Source of the DNA: Pseudomonas cavernae
Lineage (GTDB): Bacteria > Pseudomonadota > Gammaproteobacteria > Pseudomonadales > Pseudomonadaceae
Direction: 5' to 3'
DNA length: 64,000 nucleotides
Assembly (NCBI RefSeq): GCF_003595175.1
Contig: NZ_CP032419.1
Span: 3,720,001 to 3,784,000, forward strand
In this document: positions 1-9,300 of the stretch, one piece after another
Layout of the letters: each line of letters opens with the position of its first letter
Numbering within the stretch: the stretch's first letter is position 1
Notes under the pieces: model-generated
The model's input: only the letters and a program-made list of their open reading frames with translations
What the model was told of the DNA's origin: nothing
The model's database searches: none
Translations under genes and position numbers: made by a program

Positions 1-608
1 GCGCCGGACCGCTGGTGGCGGCGCGTCTGGTGCCGCGCGCGCTGGCCCAGCTGATCCAGCGCTATCCGAAGATCCGCGTGCAACTGGTCATCGAGGACTG
101 GCGCAGCCTGCGTCAGCGCCTGCTCGACGAGAGCCTCGAACTGTTCGTCGCCGACAGCCGCGAACTGCTCGGCGACCCGCTGATCGCCGTCGAACCCTTG
201 CACCAGCATCAGGGTGTGTACTTCTGCCGGCCCGGCCATCCGCTGCTCGGCAGCCGCATCCTGCACTTCCGCGACCTGATCGCCTATCCGCTGGCCTGCC
301 CGCAGATTCCCGAACCGGTGGCCAGCCAGTTGGCCCAGCTTAGCGGACGCGAGTTGCCGGACATCCAGTGCGACAACCTGATGGTGATCCGCGAACTGGT
401 GATGCACAGCGATGTGATCGGCCTGGCCGCCGCCGACGTGATCGTCGAGGACATCGCCGCCGGCCGGCTGGCGGCCCTCAGACCGATCGACCAGGCGACC
501 GGCAAGTCCGCCTACGGCCTGGTCAGCCGTGCCGGGCACAGTCTGTCGCCGGCGGCGCAGGCGATGCGCGACGCGCTGTTGCGAGAAGATGCGAGGCACG
601 CGAGCTGA
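1..608 (+). CDS. LysR-family regulator, C-terminal part (5' end outside window)
   Basis: The frame is open from base 3 and ends at TGA 606-608, giving about 201 residues. The sequence reads as the effector-binding (type 2 periplasmic-fold) domain of a LysR transcription factor: a GPLVAARLVPRAL-type start of the domain, an alternation of hydrophobic strands and helices, and a late segment with SDVIGLAAADVIVEDI that matches the usual ligand-domain layout. The N-terminal winged helix-turn-helix would lie upstream of the window, so target genes cannot be inferred. The next gene runs in the opposite direction, so this gene ends a transcription unit here. Confidence 0.8.
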   Translation, partial: AGPLVAARLVPRALAQLIQRYPKIRVQLVIEDWRSLRQRLLDESLELFVADSRELLGDPLIAVEPLHQHQGVYFCRPGHPLLGSRILHFRDLIAYPLACPQIPEPVASQLAQLSGRELPDIQCDNLMVIRELVMHSDVIGLAAADVIVEDIAAGRLAALRPIDQATGKSAYGLVSRAGHSLSPAAQAMRDALLREDARHAS

Positions 609-683
609 TCGGCAGCGCGGCGGAAGTCACTCCGCCGCGGCGCATGATTTCAGCGAGTGGGGAGTGGCGCTAGGCCGCCTGAC

Positions 684-1226
684 TCAATAGCGGCGGCCGT
701 CCGGGGTGTAGCCGTGCATCGGCTGGATGGGTTGGATGCGCTGCATGGACGGTCGGTCATTCCGGTAGTTGGGGCCGTCGTGGCGGTAGTAGCGGATATT
801 CGACTTGTCCCGGTAGTTCTTCGGCGGCGCGACGTAACGGCGGTTGTCGTAGTTGCGGTTATCGTAATAACGCTTGTCGTAATAACGCTTGTCGTAATAG
901 CGCTTGTCGTAATAGCGACCATCGTCCAGACGTTGATAGGGGTAGAGCCGCCCATCGTTGCCCCGGTAGTAACGCGGCGGGACGTAGCGCGGTGGGGCGT
1001 AACGGCGATCATAGCGATGGTCGTTGTCATAACGCTGGTAGCGGCCATCGTTGCCGCTGTAATAGATGGGGCCGCGATACACCTCGCCGCGGTACACCTC
1101 ATAGTGCGACGGGCCATAAGCAGAGCCGTAATAACGCGGATGGCTGGGATAATCGTCGTAGTCGTACACGGCACAGCCGCTCAGGGACAAACCAAGCAGG
1201 GCTAATAGCAAGGATCGGCAGGACAT
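684..1226 (-). CDS. Small Tyr/Arg/Asp-rich lipoprotein with tandem repeats
   Basis: I chose the ATG at 1226 because it follows a good ribosome site (GAAGGAGG) and starts a classical lipoprotein signal: a short basic end, a Leu-rich core and the lipobox LSGC at about residues 15-18. The mature 160-odd residues are almost entirely Tyr, Arg, Asp, Pro and Gly, with four near-identical YYDKR-type units in the middle encoded by a 15-bp tandem repeat. The composition suggests an extended, non-globular surface or periplasmic lipoprotein. I do not recognise a family or function. The longer frame to 1529 lacks any signal sequence and is unlikely. Confidence 0.7.
   Translation of the reverse strand: MSCRSLLLALLGLSLSGCAVYDYDDYPSHPRYYGSAYGPSHYEVYRGEVYRGPIYYSGNDGRYQRYDNDHRYDRRYAPPRYVPPRYYRGNDGRLYPYQRLDDGRYYDKRYYDKRYYDKRYYDNRNYDNRRYVAPPKNYRDKSNIRYYRHDGPNYRNDRPSMQRIQPIQPMHGYTPDGRRY
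861..920. repeat. Four tandem 15-bp units inside the lipoprotein gene
   Basis: Four consecutive 15-mers of the type GTCGTAATAACGCTT (861-875, 876-890, 891-905, 906-920) differ by a few bases. The period is a multiple of three, so copy-number change would alter protein length by five residues without a frameshift. Confidence 0.85.
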
Positions 1227-1536
1227 AGCGGCCTCCTTCGACCGCGAGGACAGGGCCGACGAATGTCGGCGCCCCGGGATTACTCCCACATAATTCGACA
1301 GCAGTTTCCCCGCCTGGTGCCACGGTGGATGCGGATATCCATTACCAGGTATTTCATCCCCCAGCACCAAAATGGCGCGAGCCGCTTCATTTGCGGGCAT
1401 GGACCGCACAGCCTTTCCCTCCATATTGCGCGCCCACGGCCAGTTTGCGGGCTTTGCGCAAGTTGGCACGCCCTTCGCTTTGTCCCCGGTGTGCAGGATC
1501 ACCCGGACGACCGGGTCGCGGCACCACAAATTGCTA
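1227..1536. other. Intergenic region between lipoprotein gene and riboswitch
   Basis: About 310 bases without a convincing gene. It must hold the promoter of the minus-strand lipoprotein and that of the plus-strand guanidine operon. I see no clear terminator or repeat here. ORFs in it have no ribosome sites or recognisable products. Confidence 0.4.
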
Positions 1537-1640
1537 ACGGCTGGCTAGGGTTCCGACTCGCTTGTGCGTGTGACTGGTCCGAGAGCTGGCGACCTCCAGT
1601 GAGGTTACACGGCGGGACAAAAGCCCGGGAGAACCAGACG
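1537..1640 (+). promoter_or_regulatory. Guanidine-I (ykkC) riboswitch
   Basis: The stretch carries the hallmark blocks of the ykkC/guanidine-I aptamer in order: CTAGGGTTCCG (1545-1555), ACTGGTCCGAGAGCTGG (1573-1589) and ACGGCGGGACAAAAGCCCGGGAGA (split across 1610-1632). It lies about 100 bases before the first gene of an operon made of a transporter, DUF1989 proteins, a biotin carboxylase and allophanate hydrolase, a known partner set of this riboswitch. A stem formed by 1674-1682 and 1687-1696 with a TTCG loop, then a T5 run at 1712-1716, may form the expression platform; I cannot say which structure is the off state. Confidence 0.93.
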
Positions 1641-1735
1641 GAGCGGGGACAGCAGTTCTCACTCCGCCTGGGAAGCAACCTGATTCGTCAGGTGCTGCCG
1701 CTCCTGCTGCCTTTTTCTCGAACTGGAGGTTCCTC

Positions 1736-2803
1736 ATGCGTAAGCCCCGTCTGTTCGCTGTTGCCGCCGCCGCGCTCGCCGCCGCCCTTAGCCTCTCCGC
1801 CCAGGCCGAGCAGAAAGACAAATTCAACGTCTGCTGGACCATCTACGCCGGCTGGATGCCTTGGGAATACGGCGCCAGCCAAGGCATCGTCGACAAGTGG
1901 GCGAAGAAGTACGGCATCGAGATCGAAGTCACCCAGCTCAACGACTACGTCGAGTCGATCAACCAGTACAGCGCCGGCCAGTTCGACGGCTGCACCATGA
2001 CCAACATGGACGCACTGACCATCCCGGCGGCCGGCGGCGTCGATTCCACCGCACTGATCGTCGGCGACTTCTCCAACGGCAACGACGGCCTGGTGCTCAA
2101 GGGCGAGGGCAAGCAGCTCGCCGACCTCAAGGGCATGCCGATCAACCTGGTCGAGCTGTCGGTCTCCCACTACTTCCTCGCCCGCGCCCTGGAAAAGGCC
2201 GGCATGAGCGAGAAGGACATCAAGGTGGTCAACACCTCCGATGCCGACATCGCCGCCGCCTTCAACACCGATGAAGTGCAGGCCGCCGCCACCTGGAACC
2301 CGATGCTCGCCGAGATCACCGCCAAGCCCGGCGTCAGCCAGGTGTTCGACTCGAGCCAGATCCCCGGCGAGATCATGGACATGATGGTGGTCAACAGCGA
2401 GACCCTGAAGGACAACCCGGCCCTGGGCAAAGCCCTGACCGGCGCCTGGTTCGAAATCCTCGCCCTGATGAACAGCGGCAGCGCCGAAGGCCAGGCCGCC
2501 CTCGAGCACATGGCCAAGGCTTCCGGCACCGACCTCGCCGGCTTCCAGGCGCAGCTAGCCACCACCAAGCTGTTCTACACGCCGCAGGAAACCCTGGCGT
2601 TCGCCACCAGCCCGAAACTGCCGGCCACCATGACCAAGGTCGCCGAGTTCTCCTTCAGCCACGGCCTGCTCGGCGAAGGCGCCAAGGATGCCACCGCCGT
2701 GGGCATGAGCTTCGCCCGCAACGTGGTCACCGGCGACAAGAGCAACGTCAAGCTGCGCTTCGACCCGAGCTATGTGCAGCTGGCCGCCGAAGGAAAACTC
2801 TAG
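1736..2803 (+). CDS. ABC transporter periplasmic substrate-binding protein (guanidine/urea carboxylase operon)
   Basis: This 355-residue protein starts with a typical Sec signal peptide (basic start, Ala-rich core, cleavage after AQA near residue 23). The mature part reads as a nitrate/taurine-type (NMT1-like) binding protein of the kind encoded with biotin-dependent urea/guanidine carboxylases. The start follows a strong GGAGG at 1725-1729. It is first in the operon directly behind the guanidine-I riboswitch, so it probably delivers guanidine or a related small nitrogen compound to the permease and ATPase encoded next. Substrate is inferred from context only. Confidence 0.88.
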   Translation: MRKPRLFAVAAAALAAALSLSAQAEQKDKFNVCWTIYAGWMPWEYGASQGIVDKWAKKYGIEIEVTQLNDYVESINQYSAGQFDGCTMTNMDALTIPAAGGVDSTALIVGDFSNGNDGLVLKGEGKQLADLKGMPINLVELSVSHYFLARALEKAGMSEKDIKVVNTSDADIAAAFNTDEVQAAATWNPMLAEITAKPGVSQVFDSSQIPGEIMDMMVVNSETLKDNPALGKALTGAWFEILALMNSGSAEGQAALEHMAKASGTDLAGFQAQLATTKLFYTPQETLAFATSPKLPATMTKVAEFSFSHGLLGEGAKDATAVGMSFARNVVTGDKSNVKLRFDPSYVQLAAEGKL

Positions 2804-2811
2804 GCCCCGAT

Positions 2812-2908
2812 CGTTCCCACGCTCGGCGTGGGAACGCAGCTACAGACGCTCCGCGTCTGCCGGGACGCAGAGCGTCCCTGGAGGGATTCCCACGCCGAGC
2901 GTGGGAAC
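2812..2908. repeat. Palindromic intergenic repeat (GTTCCCACG type)
   Basis: Two inverted palindromes, GTTCCCACGCTCGGCGTGGG (2812-2831) and its mirror at 2888-2907, flank an inner pair based on GACGCTCCGCGTC/GGGACGCAGAGCGTCCC. The unit sits between the binding-protein and permease genes of one operon and would fold into strong RNA stems, a layout that often lowers expression of distal genes relative to the binding protein. Confidence 0.85.
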
Positions 2909-2931
2909 CATCGAACACACGAGATAACCCC

Positions 2932-3747
2932 ATGCGCCTGATCAACCGCCACCCGGATCGCCCCAGCCGCCTGCTGCTGATGATCCTGCCGTTCGCCCTG
3001 CTGTTGTTCGTCTACTTCACCGGCTCGGCGTCCCGGTTGACGGAAAACCCCAACGACAAGCTGCTGCCCAGCGCGGCGCAGATGGCCGATGCGGTCGAAC
3101 GCCTGGCCTTCAGCGAGGACAAGCGCAGCGGCCAGTACCTGTTCTGGCAGGACAGCGCGTCGAGCCTAACCCGCCTCGGCATCGGCCTCAGCATCGCCGC
3201 GCTCGCCGGCCTGTGCCTGGGCCTGGCCAGCGGCACCCTGCCACTGTTCGGCGCACCGCTGTCGCCGCTGCTCACCGTGCTGTCGATGATTCCGCCGCTG
3301 GCGGTGCTGCCGATCCTGTTCATCGCCTTCGGTCTCGGCGAGCTGTCCAAGGTGATGCTGATCGTCTTCGGCATCACCCCCTGCATCGCCCGCGACATCG
3401 AGCAGCGCGCCCGCGAAATCCCCAAGGAAATCCTCATCAAGGCGCAGACCCTCGGCGCCAGCACCTGGACCCTGATCCTCCGCGTGGTCCTGCCGCAGCT
3501 GCTGCCGCGCCTGCTGATCTCGCTGCGCCTGATGCTCGGTTCGGCCTGGCTGTACCTGATCGCCGCCGAAGCCATCGCCTCCACCGACGGCCTCGGCTAC
3601 CGGATCTTCCTGGTCCGCCGCTACATGGCGATGGACGTGATCCTGCCCTACGTGGTGTGGATCACCCTGCTCGCCTGGCTGATGGACCTCGGCCTGCGGC
3701 GCGTCACCCAGCTGGCCTTCCCCTGGTACGAAGGAGCCAAGGCATGA
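2932..3747 (+). CDS. ABC transporter permease (SsuC/TauC type)
   Basis: The product has 271 residues, with a first membrane segment at about residues 14-30 and five or so further hydrophobic stretches. The cytoplasmic coupling loop around EIPKEILIKAQTLGAS stands in the place of the EAA motif of importer permeases. Length and layout match the SsuC/TauC-like permeases of carboxylase-linked importers. The ribosome site is weak (GAGATAA). Its stop codon overlaps the start of the ATPase gene (ATGA), indicating translational coupling of the two membrane-complex subunits. Confidence 0.88.
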   Translation: MRLINRHPDRPSRLLLMILPFALLLFVYFTGSASRLTENPNDKLLPSAAQMADAVERLAFSEDKRSGQYLFWQDSASSLTRLGIGLSIAALAGLCLGLASGTLPLFGAPLSPLLTVLSMIPPLAVLPILFIAFGLGELSKVMLIVFGITPCIARDIEQRAREIPKEILIKAQTLGASTWTLILRVVLPQLLPRLLISLRLMLGSAWLYLIAAEAIASTDGLGYRIFLVRRYMAMDVILPYVVWITLLAWLMDLGLRRVTQLAFPWYEGAKA

Positions 3748-4742
3748 CGATCGACAAAAGTGGAGCCGTCGCGAGCGAGTCCATGGCAAGGCGCCCGGAG
3801 CACAGCGACCGGAGTGGACAAGTCGTCCATGAGGATCGCGCGCATCCCGCACAGACGCTTGCGTCTGAACTGCCGAAGGCAGGCCCGCAGGGCGAGCAAA
3901 AGCGAGTCACGCAGCCAGGGGCTCGCGCAGCAGGCAACTCCAGCGCGTTCATCCAGGTGAAGAACGTCTGGCAGGAGTACGGCGACCAGACGGTCTTGGA
4001 GAACCTCAACCTGAACATCGCCGAAGGCGAGTTCTGCACCCTGGTCGGCGCCTCCGGCTGCGGCAAGTCGACCTTCCTGCGCCTGCTGCTCGGCCAGGAA
4101 CGCGCCAGCCGCGGGCAGATCCTCCTCGACGGCCAGCCGCTGGCCGGCGAACCGGATGCCAGCCGTGGCGTGGTGTTCCAGCGCTACTCGGTGTTTCCGC
4201 ACCTGAGCGTGCTGGACAACGTCGCCATCGGCCTGGAACTGCCGCGCTCGCCGCTGTTCGGCCGGCTGTTCGGCCAGGCCAAACGCGAGGCCCGCGAACA
4301 GGCCGCCGTGCTGCTGAAGAAGGTCGGCCTCGGCCACGCCTTGGACAAGTACCCAAGCGCGCTGTCCGGCGGCATGCAGCAACGCCTGGCAATCGCCCAG
4401 GCGCTGATCACCAAGCCGCGTGTGCTGCTCCTCGACGAGCCGTTCGGCGCGCTCGATCCGGGCATCCGCAAGGACATGCACGAGCTGCTGCTCGGCCTCT
4501 GGCACGAGACCCGGCTGACCGTGTTTATGGTCACCCATGACCTGAGTGAAGGCTTCAGCCTCGGCACGCGGATTCTGGTGTTCGACAAGCGGCGCGTCGA
4601 TCCGCATGCACCGAACGCCTACGGCGCACGAATCACCTACGACATTCCCCTGAACACCGACCGCCGCGCCGCGCGCGCCGCCGTCGACGCCCTGCCGGCG
4701 CACGTCACCTGTCACCTGCAACCTGCCCTCCAAGGAGCCTGA
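3744..4742 (+). CDS. ABC transporter ATP-binding protein with repeat-encoded N-terminal extension
   Basis: The 332-residue product has a complete ATPase: Walker A GASGCGKST at 102-110, a Q-loop at about 147, signature LSGGM at 207-211, Walker B LLLDEP at 228-233 and the VTHD switch His. It energises the importer encoded just upstream. The family usually begins within a few residues of the AFIQVKNV strand, which here is at 68. The preceding 62 or so residues are basic, low-complexity and encoded by DNA that looks like a palindromic repeat (3762-3945). The ATG overlapping the permease stop is the natural start; no closer ATG or GTG with a ribosome site is seen. Confidence 0.88.
   Translation: MTIDKSGAVASESMARRPEHSDRSGQVVHEDRAHPAQTLASELPKAGPQGEQKRVTQPGARAAGNSSAFIQVKNVWQEYGDQTVLENLNLNIAEGEFCTLVGASGCGKSTFLRLLLGQERASRGQILLDGQPLAGEPDASRGVVFQRYSVFPHLSVLDNVAIGLELPRSPLFGRLFGQAKREAREQAAVLLKKVGLGHALDKYPSALSGGMQQRLAIAQALITKPRVLLLDEPFGALDPGIRKDMHELLLGLWHETRLTVFMVTHDLSEGFSLGTRILVFDKRRVDPHAPNAYGARITYDIPLNTDRRAARAAVDALPAHVTCHLQPALQGA
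3762..3945. repeat. Repeat-like DNA inserted in frame at the 5' end of the ATPase gene
   Basis: The segment contains inverted motifs such as GAGTCCATGG.../...GTCGTCCATGAG, CAGACGCTTGCGTCTG (3852-3867) and GCGAGCAAAAGCGAG, and is unlike the codon-biased coding sequence on either side. It has no stop codon in the ATPase frame and adds about 60 residues. Confidence 0.6.
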
Positions 4743-4744
4743 GC

Positions 4745-5473
4745 ATGACGGCCTCTCTCGCCCTGCGCCCGACCCTCTACGAAGAAACCGTCCCCAGCGG
4801 CGGCCACACCTCGTTCGTCCTCAAACGCGGCCAAGTGCTGCGCGTCACCGACCTGGAAGGCGGCGCCAACGTCAGCGTGCTGCTGCTCAACGCCGAGGAA
4901 AAGAGCGAACGCCTGAACCTGCCGGACACCCTCAAGTGCCAGCACACCGCCAAGCTCACCGAAGGCCACTGCCTGTACTCGGACATGGGCCGCGTGCTCG
5001 CCGCCATCACCGCCGACACCTGCGGCTGGCACGACAGCTTCGGCGGCGTACTGAGCGCCGAAGAAGTCGCCGAGAAGTACGGCGCCGGCCGCTACCAGGA
5101 ACTGCGCGACGGCTACTTCCGCAACGGCGTGGACAACCTGCTGGTGGAAATGGGCAAGTGGAACCTCAACCTGCAGGACCTGCTGATGGCCCTCAACCTG
5201 TTCAGCAAGGTCACGGTGGACCGCGACGGCTGCTTCCACTTCCAGCCGGGCAACTCGAAGGCCGGCGACTACGTCGAGCTGTACGCGCCGATGGACTGCC
5301 TGGTGGTGCTCACCGCTCTGCAACATCCGCTGGACCCCAATCCGCAGTACGCGCCGAAGCCGGTGCAGCTGACCTGGAGCCGCGTCGAGAGCGACGGCAT
5401 CAGCATCCTCTGCCGCACCTCGCGCCCGGAAAACAGCCGCGGCTTTCACAACACCGAACGCCTGTATATCTGA
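4745..5473 (+). CDS. DUF1989 protein (urea carboxylase-associated; carboxyguanidine deiminase subunit)
   Basis: A 242-residue DUF1989-family protein and the longer of two paralogues encoded in tandem. Visible family features are [19 protein letters not shown] near residue 25-43, the [18 protein letters not shown] stretch and ADTCGWHD near 95-102, whose Cys and His are likely metal or catalytic ligands. In guanidine-I regulons the pair is known to form carboxyguanidine deiminase (CgdAB), which releases ammonia from carboxyguanidine to give allophanate. It begins two bases after the ATPase stop with AGGAGCC before it. Assignment as subunit A or B is not attempted. Confidence 0.85.
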   Translation: MTASLALRPTLYEETVPSGGHTSFVLKRGQVLRVTDLEGGANVSVLLLNAEEKSERLNLPDTLKCQHTAKLTEGHCLYSDMGRVLAAITADTCGWHDSFGGVLSAEEVAEKYGAGRYQELRDGYFRNGVDNLLVEMGKWNLNLQDLLMALNLFSKVTVDRDGCFHFQPGNSKAGDYVELYAPMDCLVVLTALQHPLDPNPQYAPKPVQLTWSRVESDGISILCRTSRPENSRGFHNTERLYI

Positions 5474-5483
5474 GGGCTGCGCC

Positions 5484-6119
5484 ATGTCTCTGATCGAAAG
5501 CCAGCTGCACCCCGAAGCCGCCGTGTACCGCCACGTGATCCCCGCCGGCGAACCTTTTCTCTGCGAAGTGAAAGCCGGGCAGACCGTGCGCCTGCTCGAC
5601 CTGGAAGGCAACCAGGCGGTCGACACCCTGTTCTACAGCGCCCGCAACCCGCGTGAGCGCTACGACCCGCAGCGCACCCTGCGCAAGCAGAACAACGTCT
5701 ACCTGACCACCGGCACCGTCCTCTACTCCAACCTGGGCAACCCGCTGCTGACCATCAGCGCCGACACCTGCGGCCGCCACGACACCCTCGGCGGCGCCTG
5801 CGCGCAGGAGAGCAACACCGTGCGCTATGCCCTGGACAAGCGCTACATGCACAGCTGCCGCGACAACTTCCTGCGCGCCAGCCTGCACGACGGCCGCCTG
5901 GAGAAGCGCGACATCGGCGCCAACATCAACTTTTTCATGAACGTGCCGGTCACCCCGGAAGGCGGCCTGACCTTCGCCGACGGCATCTCCGCGCCGGGCA
6001 AGTACGTCGAGCTGAAGGCGCACATGGACGTCATCGTGCTGATCTCCAACTGCCCGCAGCTGAACAACCCGTGCAATGCCTACAACCCGAGCCCGGCCGA
6101 GGTGCTGGTATGGAACTGA
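5484..6119 (+). CDS. DUF1989 protein (second carboxyguanidine deiminase subunit)
   Basis: This 211-residue protein is related to the preceding product: both contain a [23 protein letters not shown] segment near the start and the [11 protein letters not shown] block (residues ~91-101) with the same Cys and His. Together they are expected to act as a heteromer that deiminates carboxyguanidine in the cytoplasm. The gap of ten bases to the upstream gene supports co-transcription. An ATG overlapping its TGA opens a 33-codon frame that I do not accept as a gene. Confidence 0.85.
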   Translation: MSLIESQLHPEAAVYRHVIPAGEPFLCEVKAGQTVRLLDLEGNQAVDTLFYSARNPRERYDPQRTLRKQNNVYLTTGTVLYSNLGNPLLTISADTCGRHDTLGGACAQESNTVRYALDKRYMHSCRDNFLRASLHDGRLEKRDIGANINFFMNVPVTPEGGLTFADGISAPGKYVELKAHMDVIVLISNCPQLNNPCNAYNPSPAEVLVWN

Positions 6120-6205
6120 TGGCTGCCCGCCTACGCTGCTGGCTGTTCGCCCTGTGCCAGAGCCGCGCCGGGCAGTGCTTAGAACAAGCTCCCAGGCAGC
6201 ACGAC

Positions 6206-6288
6206 CGTAGGATGGGTTGAGCCTGCGATACCCATCGCCCCACTCGACGCCGCTCGATGGGTATCGCTTCGCTCAACCCATCCTACGA
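6206..6288. repeat. Palindromic repeat (GTAGGATGGGTTGAGC family)
   Basis: An imperfect inverted repeat with outer arms CGTAGGATGGGTTGAGC and GCTCAACCCATCCTACG and inner arms GATACCCATCG/CGATGGGTATC. It occupies the gap between the second DUF1989 gene and the carboxylase gene. A half copy of the same family lies at 60327-60358. Confidence 0.85.
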
Positions 6289-6376
6289 AGCCGCACAAAG
6301 AAGATTTCAGCCACGGACGACCGTGGTGCAGACGAATAAGACGGGACGGCCCGTCATCCCTTTCGAGGGTTCTGCA

Positions 6377-9300
6377 ATGTTCGACAAACTCCTGATCGCC
6401 AACCGCGGTGCCATTGCCTGCCGCATCCTGCGCACCCTGCACGCCCTCGACGTCAAGGGCGTGGCGGTGTACTCCGAAGCCGACGCCGCCAGCCTGCACA
6501 TCCAGCAGGCCGACGAAGCCTTCAGCCTCGGCGAAGGCCCGGCCGCCAACACCTACCTGGTGGTCGACAAGATCCTCGCCGTCGCCAAACAAACGGGTGC
6601 GACCGCCATCCACCCCGGCTACGGCTTCCTCTCCGAGAACGCCGCCTTCGCCGAAGCCTGCGAAGCCGCCGGCATCGCCTTCGTCGGCCCGACCCCGGAG
6701 CAGCTGCGCGTCTTCGGCCTCAAGCACACCGCCCGCGCGCTGGCCAAGCAGCACGGCGTGCCGATGCTGGAAGGCACCGAACTGCTGGAAAACCTCGACG
6801 CTGCACTGGTCGCCGGAGAGCAGGTTGGCTACCCGGTGATGCTGAAGAGCACCGCCGGCGGCGGCGGCATCGGCATGCGCGTGTGCCGCAGTGCGGACGA
6901 ACTGAGCGACGCCTTCGAGGCGGTCAAGCGCCTGGGGCAGAACAACTTCAGCGATTCCGGGGTGTTCATCGAGAAGTACATCCAGCGCGCCCGTCACCTC
7001 GAAGTGCAGGTGTTCGGCGACGGCCAGGGCGAGGCGCTGGCCCTCGGTGTGCGCGACTGCTCGGTGCAGCGGCGCAACCAGAAGGTCCTGGAGGAAACCC
7101 CGGCGCCGAACCTGCCGGCCGGCATGGCCGAGGAGCTATGCGCGGCGGCAATCAAGCTGGCCAAGGCGGTCAGCTACCGCAGCGCCGGCACCGTCGAGTT
7201 CGTCTACGACAGCGAGGCCGAACGCTTCTACTTCCTCGAAGTGAACACCCGCCTGCAGGTCGAGCACGGCGTCACCGAACAGGTGTGGGGCGTCGACCTG
7301 GTGCGCTGGATGATCGAGCTGGCGGCCGGCGACCTGGCGCCGCTGAGTGAGCTGGCCAAGGGCCTGAAGCCCAGCGGCCACGCCATTCAGGCGCGGCTGT
7401 ACGCCGAAGACCCGGGCCGCGACTTCCAGCCCAGCCCCGGCCTGCTCACCACCGTCGACTTCCCCAAGGCCGACGGCCAGTTGCTGCGCATCGACACCTG
7501 GGTAGAAGCCGGTTGCGAGATTCCGCCCTACTTCGACCCGATGATCGCCAAGCTGATCACCTGGGCGCCGAGCCGTGCCGAAGCCAGCGCCGCGCTGAGC
7601 CAGGCGCTCGCCGATTCGGTCCTCTATGGCGTGGAATCCAACCGCGACTACCTGCGGCAGATCCTGGTCGACGCGCCGTTCGCCAGCGGCTCGCCGTGGA
7701 CCCGCTGCCTGGAAGGTCTGGTGTATCAGGCCGACACCTTCGAAGTACTGTCCGCCGGCACCCAGACCACCGTGCAGGACTACCCCGGCCGGCTCGGCTA
7801 CTGGGCGGTCGGCGTACCTCCGTCGGGGCCGATGGACGATCGCGCGCTGCGCCTCGGCAACCGCCTGCTCGGCAACGACGAAGGCGCCGCCGGCCTGGAA
7901 ATCACCATGAGCGGGCCGACCCTGCGCTTCAACACCGATGCGGTGGTGGCAGTCACCGGTGCAGCGATTCCGCTGAGCGTGGACGGCGTCGCCCAGCCGC
8001 TGAACCGCACGCTGTCGATCAAGGCCGGCAGCACCCTCAGCCTCGGCACCATCGCCGGCAGCGGCGCGCGCGCCTACCTGACCCTGCGCGGCGGTCTGCA
8101 GGTGCCGGATTATCTGGGCTCGAAGAGCACCTTCACCCTCGGTCAGTTCGGCGGCCACGGCGGCCGCGCGCTGCGTGCCGGCGACGTACTGCATATCCCG
8201 GCCCTGACTGATGCCAGCAGCGGCGCCACTCTGCCCGCCGCGCTGTGCGACGTGCTGCCGGCGGTCCGCGAGATCCGCGTGATCTACGGCCCGCACGGCG
8301 CGCCGGAGTACTTCACCCCGGCTTACATCGAGACCTTCTTCGCCACCGCCTGGGAAGTGCACTTCAACTCCAGCCGCACCGGCGTGCGGCTGATCGGGCC
8401 GAAGCCGGAGTGGGTGCGCGAGAGCGGCGGCGAGGCCGGCCTGCACCCGTCGAACATCCACGACAACCCCTACGCCATCGGCGCGGTGGACTTCACCGGC
8501 GACATGCCGGTGATCCTCGGCCCGGACGGCCCGAGCCTCGGCGGCTTCGTCTGCCCGGTGACCATCATCGAGGCCGATCTGTGGCAGCTTGGCCAGCTCA
8601 AGGCCGGCGACAAGGTGCGCTTCGTGCCGGTGGATATCGCCACGGCGCGCGAGCTGGCGAAGGCACGCAAGACCGAGTGCTCTGCTTTCTCCCCTCTCCC
8701 GCTTGCGGGAGAGGGGCCGGGGGAGAGGGCCGCGTCAGCCGGCTCGCACCTCCCCTCTCCCCAACCCTCTCCCATAAATGGGAGAGGGAGTTCGTCCGTG
8801 CACTCTCTTGCCTCACCGATCGTCCTCGACCTCGGCGAAGCCGACACCCGCCTGGTCGCCCGCCTCTCCGGCGACACCCACCTGCTGCTGGAGATCGGCC
8901 AGCCGGAACTCGATCTGGTCCTGCGCTTCCGCGGCCACGCGCTGATGCAGGCGCTGGAAGCCAAGCAGATCGCCGGGGTGATCGACCTGACCCCGGGCAT
9001 CCGCTCGCTGCAGGTCCACTACCAGCCGGAAACCCTGTCGCTGGCCAACCTGCTGGCGCTGGTGATCGGCGAGTGGGACGCGGTGTGCAACGCCCGGGAC
9101 CTCAGGGTGCCGTCGCGCATCGTCTACCTGCCGCTGTCCTGGGATGACCCGGCCTGCCAGCTGGCCATCGAGAAGTACATGACCACGGTGCGCAAGGACG
9201 CGCCTTGGTGCCCGAGCAACCTGGAGTTTATCCGCCGGATAAATGATCTGGAAAACCTCGACGAGGTCTATCGCACGGTATTCGACGCCAGCTACCTGGT

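Noticed and set aside
861..920. Possible CRISPR-like array
   Set aside because: Units are 15 bp, directly adjacent without spacers, and code for a repeated peptide.
6119..6220. A 33-codon ORF overlapping the stop of the second DUF1989 gene
   Set aside because: No ribosome site of its own, ends inside a palindromic repeat, and shows no recognisable feature.
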